DNA from: Nitriliruptor sp040882075
Lineage (GTDB): Bacteria; Actinomycetota; Nitriliruptoria; Nitriliruptorales; Nitriliruptoraceae
Assembly (NCBI RefSeq): GCF_040882075.1
Contig: NZ_JBBEBZ010000175.1
Span: forward strand, 4,586-68,585
Direction of reading: 5' to 3'
Length of the DNA: 64,000 bases
The translations under genes were made by a program, and so were the position numbers. Positions 1 through 7,522 of this stretch are shown piece after piece (position 1 is the first letter of the stretch; each line of letters opens with the position of its first letter). The notes beneath the pieces were generated by a model, which saw only the letters and a list, made by a program, of their open reading frames with translations, had not been told where the DNA came from and made no database searches.

Positions 1-912
1 GCCGGCTTGTGTCAGCGCGCAGTTGCCGCCGTCGGCGGCGGCGAGGTCGATCACTACCGACCCGGGCTGCATCGCCTCGACCATCTGTTGGGTGATCAGC
101 TCGGGCGCGGGACGGCCGGGGATCTGCGCGGTGGTGATCGCCGCGTGCGCCTGGCTCAGGAACTCGGTCAGCACCGCCCGTTGGCGTTCGAGGAAGTTCT
201 CTCCGACCTCCTTGGCGTAGCCGCCCTCGCCGGTCGCGTCCTCGACGTCGGGAACCTCGATGAAGGTGCCACCGAGGGAGGCGACCTCCTCGCGGGCCGC
301 CTCGCGGATGTCGGAGACGTGCACCACAGCGCCGAGCCGCTTGGCGGTCGCGACCGCCTGCAGACCGGCGACGCCGGCGCCGAGCACGACCACCCGCGCG
401 GGGCGGATCGTGCCAGCCGCCGTCATGAACAGCGGGAAGTACTTGTCCAGCCCGTAGGCAGCCTCGATCACGGCGCGGTAGCCGCTGATGTTGGCCTGGC
501 TGGACAGGGCATCGATCGACTGGGCGCGGCTGATGCGGGGCACCAGGTCCATCGCCAGCGTGCTGATTCCCCGCTCCGAGAGGGCCGTGACCACCTCGAG
601 GTTGCGGTGCGGCGCCAGGAGCGTCAGCAGGACCGTGTCGGGGCTCAGCGCCCGGACGTCCTCGAGCGACGGCGGGGCGACCCGGGCGACCAGGGGCGCC
701 TCGCCGATGGCGGCCGCGTCGACCAGCTTGGCGCCGGCCTCGGCGTAGGCCTGGTCGTCGTAGCCGGCGGCCTGCCCGGCGCCGTGCTCGATCAGCACGT
801 TGATGCCACGTCCGACCTGGCGGCGCACGGAGTCCGGTGTGGCGGCGACCCGCCGCTCACCCGCTCCGTGTTCGCGCCCAACGAACAGTGTGGCCTCGGA
901 CGTGGCGGCCAT
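1..912 (-). CDS. pntAA: NAD(P) transhydrogenase subunit alpha (N-terminal part, cut by window edge)
   Basis: Re/Si-specific proton-translocating transhydrogenase, alpha subunit: the NAD(H)-binding domain I that exchanges hydride with NADP(H) held by the beta subunit. The ATG at 912 has a GGGAG ribosome site about 7 bases upstream. Reading left, 304 codons are open to base 1. The Rossmann loop GAGVAG lies at residues 178-183, and the stretch reading VVIDLAA-DGGNC near the window edge is typical of the PntA/AlaDH fold. About 70-80 C-terminal residues of a usual ~375-residue soluble alpha chain lie outside the window, so whether the membrane segment is fused or separate cannot be seen. The gene is divergent from the L,D-transpeptidase remnant. 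Confidence 0.93.
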   Translation of the reverse strand, partial: MAATSEATLFVGREHGAGERRVAATPDSVRRQVGRGINVLIEHGAGQAAGYDDQAYAEAGAKLVDAAAIGEAPLVARVAPPSLEDVRALSPDTVLLTLLAPHRNLEVVTALSERGISTLAMDLVPRISRAQSIDALSSQANISGYRAVIEAAYGLDKYFPLFMTAAGTIRPARVVVLGAGVAGLQAVATAKRLGAVVHVSDIREAAREEVASLGGTFIEVPDVEDATGEGGYAKEVGENFLERQRAVLTEFLSQAHAAITTAQIPGRPAPELITQQMVEAMQPGSVVIDLAAADGGNCALTQAG

Positions 913-1126
913 GGCGTCTCCCGCGGTCGTGGCTGATCCGGTCGGCGGCACTCTAGGTGACGAGGTCCGCCGGTCCGGGATCGGCCCGGCCGCGATGCGG
1001 CAGTGCGGCCGAAGGTTGCACGCAGTTTCTGATCGCCCGTTGCGCGCTCGGGTGCACACGGGTCGGCAACCAGGCGGGCCGCACGTGCGTCGGACGGGGC
1101 GAAGGCACGCACGAGTGGAGTCACGC

Positions 1127-1757
1127 ATGGCCTCGACCGCTACCTGGGATGCCGGCCCGACTACCGGCCGTCGCCGGCTGCGCGCCGCGCTCGGCACGCT
1201 CCTGCTCACCCTGGCCCTGGCACTCACCCTGGTCGCCTCGGCGGCCGGCGTGTTGGCCTGGGGTCTCGCCCGCACCGGCACACCGGTCGGTGATGGTGGT
1301 GGCCCGGTGGCGGCCGACGACACCGACGTCGAGGAGGCACCGGGGCCGATCGAGCCGGCGGAGCCGACGGACGAAGCCAGCGCGGGACCAAGCGATGACG
1401 CCGACGACGCGGTCGAGGACGAGCCCGAACCTGCACTCACCACCGCCGAGGTTCAGCGCAAGTTGCGTGACGACGGCTTCCTCATCGGGGCCGCCGACGG
1501 CACCGCTGGTCAGCAGACGACGGCCGCCGTCATGGCCTTCCAACGCGTCAACGGCCTGGCGGTCGACGACGTGGTCGGGCCGGCGACCACTGCGGCGCTC
1601 CTGGATGGCTCGGCGGAACCTGCGCTGGTCGGTGGCCCGGCCGATCTGGTCGAGGTCGATCTCGATCGGCAGTTGCTCCACCTCGTCGAGGGCGGGCAGC
1701 GCACCGTCACCCTGCAGGTCAGCTCCGGCAACGGCGAGACCTACACCAACGCGAGGG
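1127..1757 (+). pseudogene. L,D-transpeptidase (YkuD type), 5' remnant truncated by mobile elements
   Basis: The ATG at 1127 has a GGAG site 6 bases upstream. The remnant encodes a cytoplasmic Arg-rich start, a membrane anchor (residues about 17-47), an acidic Pro/Glu/Asp-rich linker, a peptidoglycan-binding type 1 domain (about 104-165) and the first strands of a YkuD domain (VEVDLDRQLLHLVEGG..., then SSGNGETYTN). Family members crosslink peptidoglycan stem peptides through a Cys in an HGT...SHGC motif. That catalytic half is missing because homology stops near 1757, where the ISAzo13-type remnant begins. The 3' half was not found elsewhere in the window. The fragment could still be expressed as an inactive anchored peptidoglycan-binding protein. 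Confidence 0.85.
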
Positions 1758-2387
1758 GTCAGAGTCCGGAACGAAATAACGTTGGGGTAGAGGGCGGGCG
1801 GTTAGCCTCGCTGGATGGCCCGAGACGACAGCGCGTTGGCGGACAGGTTGGCGCTGGTGTTGCCACACCTGGACGAGCGGCAGCGTCGGGTGGTCCTGGG
1901 TGCGGAGGCGCGAACGATCGGTCGGGGCGGGATCGGTGCGGTGGCGCGGGCGGCGGGGGTGTCGGAGCCCACGGTGTCCAAAGCGGTCAAGGAACTCGAG
2001 GCGCCGGGCGAGGTGCTGGCGGTGGGGCGGGCGCGGCGGCCGGGCGGGGGCCGCAAGTCGTTGACCGAGACCGATCCGGGTCTGGTCGACGCGCTCGAGG
2101 CGCTGGTGGATCCGGCTACCCGTGGGGATCCGGAGTCGCCGCTGCGGTGGTCGTCGAAGTCCACCCGTGAGCTGGCTGACGTGCTCGGTTCGCAGGGGCA
2201 TCGGGTCAGCCATGTCAGCGTGGGACGGCTGCTGCGGGCGGCCGGCTACAGCCTGCAGGCGGCCGCCAAGACCCGCGAGGGCCGCCAGCACCCGGACCGC
2301 GACGGCCAGTTCCGCTACCTGACCTCGCAGGTCAACGACTGTTTGGCGGCCGGGGATCCGGTGATCTCGGTCGACACCAAGAAGAAG
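1758..2387 (+). mobile_element. ISAzo13-family insertion sequence, left part with truncated transposase
   Basis: The transposase reads from ATG 1815 and shows an N-terminal helix-turn-helix region (AVARAAGVSEPTVSKAVKEL), a basic GGGRK stretch and the start of the catalytic domain ending PVISVDTKKK at 2387. ISAzo13 transposases normally continue with KKKE-L/I-GNFKN after this point. Here homology stops inside the lysine run and group II intron sequence follows. Bases 1758-1814 are presumed to hold the left terminal repeat, but no matching right end is visible. About 191 of ~400 residues remain, so the element is dead. The reading frame continues by chance to 2456. Confidence 0.8.
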
Positions 2388-3602
2388 TTGCGACACGAGG
2401 TCGCACGCAGCGAGCGGGCTCGCAGACAGGAGGGCCGGCCTATGCCGGATGCGTAGCTTCAGGTCCGTGCTCGATGGCCTGGCCCCACCCTTGACGTGCG
2501 TCGCTGGTAACGGCGGGGTGCGAAGCTCGAGGGAAAGCCGAAGGACCTCTGTTCCATCCGGGGGTTACGGGCAAGGGGCAGACCGGACGGGTGAATCGCG
2601 TGAACCTCCGTTGATGTCTCGTTATCGTGAACCTCGCCAGATGGGATGCTGTAGGCGGGGTGTAGGGGTGGTGTAGGGGCTGGCCGCTGGGAAGCGGCAG
2701 GCGCCGGCCGGGGATTTCTTGCCGGTCGGGTGAGCACCGCCGCCCTCGGGATACAGGAGGCACCCACCCCGGTCGAGTCTCGCACGTGTGGAACGTGGTA
2801 ATCCCGTCGGGGTCCGGACGCGAGTTGTGTCCGGTAAGCCGACCGCAAGGAAGGCCTAACTCCCGCGGCGGGCAGCGGATGATCCGAGAAGCGAATGCCG
2901 GTGCGCCGAAAGGCGACAGGAAACCGGGACATGATGGTCGGCCTCTCCGCCGGCCGTTTCGGATAACTGGCCGGATACGGGCTGATGCCCGGACCCCAAA
3001 GGGTGCTGACGCGGGTCAGGTGAGCCTGTGAGGACGACGATGACCAAGGACCCGGAACCGAAGGACAAGTTAGGCGCCGCCACGGTATGGCCGTGTCGGT
3101 GAACGGACCGGAGGACGACGGACTCGACTGGGAGGCTGTGGATTGGCCCAAGGTCGAGGCTGACGTACGGCGTCTACGGCAGCGCATCTTCACGGCATCG
3201 CAGGCAGGGGACCTCAAGAAGGTCCGCAATTTGCAGAAGCTGATGCTTCGGTCGCGCGCCAACGCTCTGGTGAGCGTGCGGCGGGTGACCGAACGCAATG
3301 CTGGCCGCAAGACGGCGGGTGTCGACGGAACGGTCGTGGTGAGTGCTACCGGGAAGGCCGCTCTGGCCGACCAGGTGCACCACGGCACGACGTGGACAGC
3401 TCTACCCGTCAAGCGGGTGTACATCCCCAAGGCAGATGGGAGACAGCAACGCCCGCTCGGTATCCCCGTGATCGTTGATCGCGTGCGTCAAGCACAGGTG
3501 GTCAACGCGCTGGAACCCGAGTGGGAAGCACGGTTCGAGCCGCGATCCTATGGGTTTCGGTCGGGCCGTGGCTGCCATGACGCGATCGAGGCCATCTTCC
3601 GG
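2388..3602 (+). mobile_element. Group II intron, 5' ribozyme domains plus truncated maturase, 3' end lost
   Basis: From about 2388 the DNA is non-coding and structured (stem-rich, near-consensus intron start TTGCGAC followed by a GTCGCAC complement) up to the maturase ORF at 3087. The ORF type and the insertion inside a transposase codon run identify a bacterial group II intron. The maturase is cut at about 3602, so its C-terminal X and endonuclease domains and ribozyme domains V and VI are absent. The intron cannot splice or move. The exact 5' boundary is inferred from where ISAzo13 homology stops. Confidence 0.75.
3087..3602 (+). pseudogene. ltrA: Group II intron reverse transcriptase/maturase, N-terminal fragment
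   Basis: The ATG at 3087 begins MAVSVNGPEDDGLDWEAVDW, the typical start of this maturase subclass. It is followed by the RT0 region (RSRANALVSVRRVTERNAGRKTAGVDG), the RT1 strand ending VKRVYIPKADG, then RPLGIPVIVDRVRQAQVVNALEPEWE and SYGFRSGRGCHDAIEAIF. Homology stops at about residue 172, before the YADD catalytic motif. The following residues (rich in R, P, S) are antisense ISL3 sequence and the frame ends at 3683. A free-standing 20-codon ORF from 3040 is not the maturase start. Confidence 0.85.
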
Positions 3603-4040
3603 GCTCGTCGACCATCCGGGCGATCGCGGCCACCGGCATGTGCGGGGCGAACTCGACCAGCAACGCCTCGAACAGCAGCGTGAACCCGCTGCCCGGCCGT
3701 GCCCACGGCAGGGCCACCTGCCGCACCCGTGGCACCCGGGCGTGCAAGTAGGCCTGATGCTGGAAGAAGTCCAGGTGCCGCCACGTCTTGTCTCGGTGTC
3801 GTGCACCGGGCACGCCGCCTCGTCGTCCTCCGGACAGGCGAACCGGGCCCCCTGACGAAGTCCAGGTGCAGGTCCAGCCGCCCCGACTCCGGATCGAAGG
3901 ACGCCTCGGCCACCCGCCACGGCTCCGCGATCCCCAACGCCGCCTGAAACAGCTCCAGCTTCTCCACACCCACGCCTCTTCGTCACGGCCAGCAGATCGC
4001 CGAACCGTAACTACACAGGTGTCACAACCCCTGGAGCCGA
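3603..4040 (-). pseudogene. ISL3-family transposase, 5' fragment with frameshifts
   Basis: Reading leftward from the ATG at 3973 gives MGVEKLELFQAALGIAEPW, then a DFVRG stretch. Homology jumps to a second frame (GARFACPEDDEAACPVHDTE, the N-terminal zinc-finger region) and to a third (WRHLDFFQHQAYLHARVPRVRQVALPWARPGSGFT, then HMPVAAIARMVDE). At least two frameshifts break it. The DDE catalytic domain is absent because the fragment abuts the truncated maturase at about 3602. The terminal inverted repeat probably lies near 4007-4035 (GGGTTGTGACACCTG on the minus strand). Dead element. Confidence 0.75.
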
Positions 4041-4072
4041 CACCACCCACCCACTCAAACCAGCGAGGAGCC

Positions 4073-4528
4073 AAGAAGTACCTCGCAGCCGGAGGTGTCG
4101 CAGTCGTCGTCTTCGCCTTCGCCGCCTCCGCCGCCCAGCTCACCGTTGACGGTGGCCACCTGCAGGTCGGTAGCGACGGCAGCCTGGTCTGCGACGCGGA
4201 TGGCGTCGAGACCCACTTCGGCGGGTACGAGGGTGAGCAGTCCGCCTTCAACTACGTCGACGTCAGCGGGATCGCCCAGGCCTGCGTCGGCGAGGAACTC
4301 TTCCTCGAGGTGTTCAACAACGCTGGGGCCCGGATCTGGCACAACAACAACCCGGCGATCACCGCCACGGGTATGCGGTACGAGTTCGCCAGCGGAACCT
4401 TCGGCACCTACGACGACGTGCGCAACGCCAACAACACCCGCGTCGTCCGCGGTGTCGACGTCGGTTCGGTGCAGGTCAAGATCCAGACGCCGCACCCGAC
4501 CGACGGGGTGAGCCCGATCCTGCCGTAA
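4073..4528 (+). CDS. Secreted TasA/camelysin-like (SipW-type signal) protein; start codon unclear
   Basis: The open frame from 4073 reads KKYLAAGGVAVVVFAFAASAAQL, a classic signal peptide, followed by a ~125-residue extracellular beta-rich domain (VDGGHLQVG..., Asn-rich FNNAGARIWHNNNP, ending DGVSPILP). Where a start is expected the sequence is AAG AAG, directly after GCGAGGAG at 4063-4070. No ATG/GTG/TTG lies near; the nearest in-frame GTG is at 4019, inside the ISL3 end. The gene may have lost its start by mutation or may start at 4019. The VDGGxLQV motif after the signal recurs in the next gene. Family members are exported fibre or surface subunits cleaved by SipW peptidases. Function is inferred from the signal type and neighbours. 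Confidence 0.6.
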   Translation, partial: KKYLAAGGVAVVVFAFAASAAQLTVDGGHLQVGSDGSLVCDADGVETHFGGYEGEQSAFNYVDVSGIAQACVGEELFLEVFNNAGARIWHNNNPAITATGMRYEFASGTFGTYDDVRNANNTRVVRGVDVGSVQVKIQTPHPTDGVSPILP

Positions 4529-4543
4529 CCATCAGTTCGAGGT

Positions 4544-4579
4544 GGTCAGGGCGGGCGACCATCCCCGCCCTGACCGTTT
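4544..4579 (+). terminator. Intrinsic terminator-like hairpin after the TasA-like gene
   Basis: A perfect 12-bp stem (GGTCAGGGCGGG pairing with CCCGCCCTGACC) with an 8-base loop, followed by GTTTCGC. It lies 16 bases after the stop at 4528 and before the signal peptidase start at 4611. Confidence 0.75.
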
Positions 4580-4610
4580 CGCTTCCTCCCACACGGAACA
4601 CGGAGCCACG

Positions 4611-5734
4611 GTGAAGAGATGGCTGGACAGGGCGCTCTTCTGCGTGTTCCTTGCGTCGCTCGCCTACTTCGCGCTCCCGTCGGCGATGCTCGGTGGTGGC
4701 GCGAGCTTCATCATCGTCGATGGGCCGCTCGATGGAACCGACCTACCGCAGTGGTGATCTGGTGGTCGCTCGGCCCTCGCCTTCGTACGGCGTCGGTGAC
4801 GTCGTCACCTACGACGCACCTGTCGGGGTGACCTACCGGGTGATCCACCGCATCACCGAGGTGACGACCGACGGATACGTCACCCAGGGCGACAACCGGG
4901 CCCAGGCCGACGGCTGGATCGTCCCCTTCGACGCCGTGCACGGGTCCGTCCGTGCTCCGCATCCCGTGGGGTGGCAACGCTGCAACGCTCCTTCGCCAGC
5001 CTTCGGTGCTGATCGGACTCGCTGCCGGGTGGCTCACGCTCACTCTCCTCACCCGTCGCGAGAAGCGTCGTGACGATGATGACGACACGTCCGGCGATGG
5101 CTCGCCCGACGAGAACGTCGAGGAAGCACCCGCCGCTCCCCGTGACCGAGTCGCGCAGCTCACGACGTTCGCGCTGTTCGGCGGGATGATCGCGGTCGGG
5201 CTCGGCGCCGGCTTCCTCGTCGCGAGCGCAGCGTCGCTCGTGGTCGACGGCGGCGTCCTCCAGGTCTTCACCGCCGCGGGCCCGGACGTCCCGCCAGACG
5301 ACACCGGGGATCCCGGAGACTCCGACCTACCCGCTCCCGAGACCACCGTCGTCGTGACCTGGTACCTGTTCAACAACGGAGGCCAGGGCCGGACCGTCCA
5401 GGGTTCGGAGCCGCTGATCACCGCTGTGGGCGGGACCTACGACGTCGCCGCATGGGCTGGAGTTCACGACGGCCTCAGGTACGACGAGGTCGACTGCCGC
5501 AGCTCCAAGGACATCAAGGACCCGCCTGGAGCGACACGGACCGGGAGCGGCTCCGGGTTCATCGTCACAACAGGTTCGACGCACTCCGTCTGTCTCCAAC
5601 GACAGACGGGCAACGATCCCGCCGGCCAGGAGCCTGTCGGATCGGTGAGCATCGGCTCGGCCGACTCCACCTCCTCGCAGCCGGGCGTCGCAACGGACGC
5701 GGATGACGAGCTCGACGGAGAGGTCGCCGGATGA
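4611..5734 (+). pseudogene. Signal peptidase I, SipW/ER type (S26), fused to a substrate-like domain; two apparent +1 frameshifts
   Basis: GTG 4611 starts MKRWLDRALFCVFLASLAYFA, an N-terminal anchor, and reaches FIIVDG. One extra base near 4720-4724 then moves homology to the next frame: GRSMEPTYRSGDLVVAR (nucleophile Ser in SMEPT), then VTYRVIHRI with His in place of the bacterial Lys, and the box GDNR. A second extra base near 4949-4952 shifts to LRIPWGG...QPSVLIGLAAGWLTL, the C-terminal membrane segment. Without a stop, the third frame continues through an acidic linker, a second membrane or signal segment (FGGMIAVGLGAGFLVASAASL) and a VDGGVLQVF-started extracellular domain to 5734. The peptidase presumably matures the neighbouring surface proteins. 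Two sequencing errors are a real alternative to a broken gene. Confidence 0.7.
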
Positions 5735-6681
5735 GGTACCTCTCTGTCACCGCTGCTGCGGTGCTCGCACTCAGCCTCGTTCCAGGGATCGCGAATGCCC
5801 AGACGAGTGGCTGCGCCGAGCGTGCCGATGTCTCGTGGAGCACCGACCACGACTCCATGACGGTCACCGGTGCGTCGGTCGCCGTACCGGGTTGCCCGGA
5901 CGGCACTGAGGTCGGGCTCCAGCTGATCACCGACCACGGTGACCTGCCCGAGCAGCCGCTCCGGGCGGCGGCCGAGGACGAGCGGGCCGAGTTCGACCTC
6001 ACCCCGCTCGACATCGGGATCGCGCCGATCACCGGCGTGCGCGTCCTCATCCACGGCGAGGACGGCGGCAACGGTCCCGGGCCGACGCTCGTCGAGATCG
6101 TGGTCGAGCACCGGTACTTCAACCCCACCGGCCGTGAGCAGCGCGGGCTGCGCGACACCGAGGTGCTGACGGTCCTCGTCGGCGCTCGGTACCAGGTCTT
6201 CCCCGCCGGCGAGGGCTACCGGACCGCCGTCTGCGAGGACCTCGGCATCGACACCACGGGCGACGTCGACGGCGGCGTCGGCGTGTTCGACGTCCGGCGG
6301 GGCGGTCGCCACCTGGTCTGCCACCAGCGGACCACGGGCGGAGCCGTCACCCCGCCGGTCAACCAGCCGGACACCGACGTGCTCGACGAGGTCATCGACC
6401 GCGACGTGCCAACGACCGGCGGCGACGGCTCCGGCGGGGACTCCCCCACTGGTGGCAGCGGCCCGGACACGGACGGCGCGGCCGGTGGCAGCGGTGACGG
6501 CACGACCGACGGTGGGACCGCCGTCCTCGGCGAGTCGGTGCGGCGGACGGTCCTCGATGCGCTCCCCCGGACCGGTGGCGAGCTGCTCAGCACCGTCGCC
6601 GCCGGAGTCGCGCTCGTGGCCCTCGGCGCGCCCGCCGTGCTCACCCGTCGACGTCGCGGGGACGACGGCTCCCGCCGCTAG
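5731..6681 (+). CDS. LPXTG cell-wall-anchored surface protein
   Basis: The ATG overlaps the previous stop by four bases (ATGA), indicating translational coupling. The 316-residue product has a signal peptide cleaved near residue 22-23 (GIANAQTSG), an Asp/Glu-rich beta domain with scattered Cys, a Gly/Asp/Thr/Ser spacer (residues about 228-265) and a complete sortase signal: LPRTGG at 278-283, a hydrophobic helix and an RRRRGDD tail. It should be linked to the peptidoglycan by a sortase. No sortase gene is in this window. Its position after the TasA-like protein and signal peptidase suggests it is the wall anchor or partner of that surface structure. That role is inferred. Confidence 0.8.
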   Translation: MRYLSVTAAAVLALSLVPGIANAQTSGCAERADVSWSTDHDSMTVTGASVAVPGCPDGTEVGLQLITDHGDLPEQPLRAAAEDERAEFDLTPLDIGIAPITGVRVLIHGEDGGNGPGPTLVEIVVEHRYFNPTGREQRGLRDTEVLTVLVGARYQVFPAGEGYRTAVCEDLGIDTTGDVDGGVGVFDVRRGGRHLVCHQRTTGGAVTPPVNQPDTDVLDEVIDRDVPTTGGDGSGGDSPTGGSGPDTDGAAGGSGDGTTDGGTAVLGESVRRTVLDALPRTGGELLSTVAAGVALVALGAPAVLTRRRRGDDGSRR

Positions 6682-6723
6682 CCTCCCCGGGCCGCGCACC
6701 AGCGACCTCGAGGGGCTCCTCCC

Positions 6724-7452
6724 GTGCCATCCCGTGAGTGGGTGTCGATCGACGACCCCGACGACGATCACCGCCGCTACACCTTCGACGTGTCGTTCCT
6801 GCTGTCGAACTACACCTGCATCTACGGGGCCGGCTGCGAGGGGATCCACCCCGGCGAGCAGGACCCCGCCATCGGGTGCTGCCTCCACGGCGCGTACCTC
6901 AACGACGAGGACGATGCCTCCTTCTACGACGAGGCCGTCCGTGAACACCTCGATCCGACCACGATGCAGTTCCACGACACCGCGCTGCGTGACGGGATCT
7001 GGGAGACCGACGAGGACGGCGACGTCAAGACCCGGGTGATCGATGGCGGGTGCCTGTTCGCCAACCGCAGCGGGTGGCCGTCCGGCGAGGGCTGCGCGCT
7101 CCACCACGTCGCGCAACGCCGCGGTGAGCACTACGTCGACTGGAAGCCGACCGTCTGCTGGCAGGTCCCGCTGCACCGCACCATCGAGGAGACCACCGCC
7201 AACGACGGCACGACCCTCGAGACCCACCTGATCGCCGCCTACGAGCGCGGCCACTGGGGCGAGGGCGGCTCGGACTTCGGCTGGTGGTGCCTCGACGACG
7301 ACACCGCGTTCGTGAGCCCCCGCCCGGTCTACCGCAGCATGGAGACCGAGCTCCGCCGGATGGTCGGCGACGCGATCTACGACGAGCTCGCGGCCCACCT
7401 CGATGGCCGGCGTCGCCAGAGCAACACCGTCTCCTTCCTGCCGATCGTCTGA
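6724..7452 (+). CDS. Cysteine-rich protein of unknown function
   Basis: The GTG at 6724 starts a 242-residue cytosolic protein without signal or membrane segment. It has clustered cysteines (YTCIYGAGCEGIHPGEQ, then IGCCLHGAYL, GGCLFANR, GEGCALHHVAQ, TVCWQV, WWCLDDD), a pattern expected of metal or Fe-S binding and reminiscent of DUF3109/YkgJ-like proteins. It ends near a hairpin shared with the convergent dinB gene. I do not recognise a specific function. Confidence 0.65.
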   Translation: MPSREWVSIDDPDDDHRRYTFDVSFLLSNYTCIYGAGCEGIHPGEQDPAIGCCLHGAYLNDEDDASFYDEAVREHLDPTTMQFHDTALRDGIWETDEDGDVKTRVIDGGCLFANRSGWPSGEGCALHHVAQRRGEHYVDWKPTVCWQVPLHRTIEETTANDGTTLETHLIAAYERGHWGEGGSDFGWWCLDDDTAFVSPRPVYRSMETELRRMVGDAIYDELAAHLDGRRRQSNTVSFLPIV

Positions 7453-7466
7453 CCCGGCCGGCCCGA

Positions 7467-7506
7467 GCTTCCTCCGCGGAAGACGCCACACCGCTTCCGC
7501 GGAAGC
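7467..7506. terminator. Double hairpin between convergent genes
   Basis: An imperfect repeat (GCTTCCTCCGCGGAAG) is followed by the perfect palindrome GCTTCCGCGGAAGC at 7493-7506, between the 3' ends of the Cys-rich gene (7452) and dinB (7523). It could terminate both strands. The same 14-base palindrome occurs at 28834 and 30948. Confidence 0.55.
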
Positions 7507-7522
7507 GCTCCGCGAGGACGAC

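Noticed and set aside
7..936. 309-codon plus-strand ORF
   Set aside because: Antisense shadow of pntAA. The minus strand carries the transhydrogenase motifs and a ribosome site.
920..1126. Riboswitch before the L,D-transpeptidase gene (wall-hydrolase genes in actinobacteria often have ydaO-type elements)
   Set aside because: The conserved c-di-AMP riboswitch motifs were not found in this stretch.
3040..3102. 20-codon ORF ending before the maturase
   Set aside because: Lies in intron RNA, out of the maturase frame, with no homology to maturase starts.
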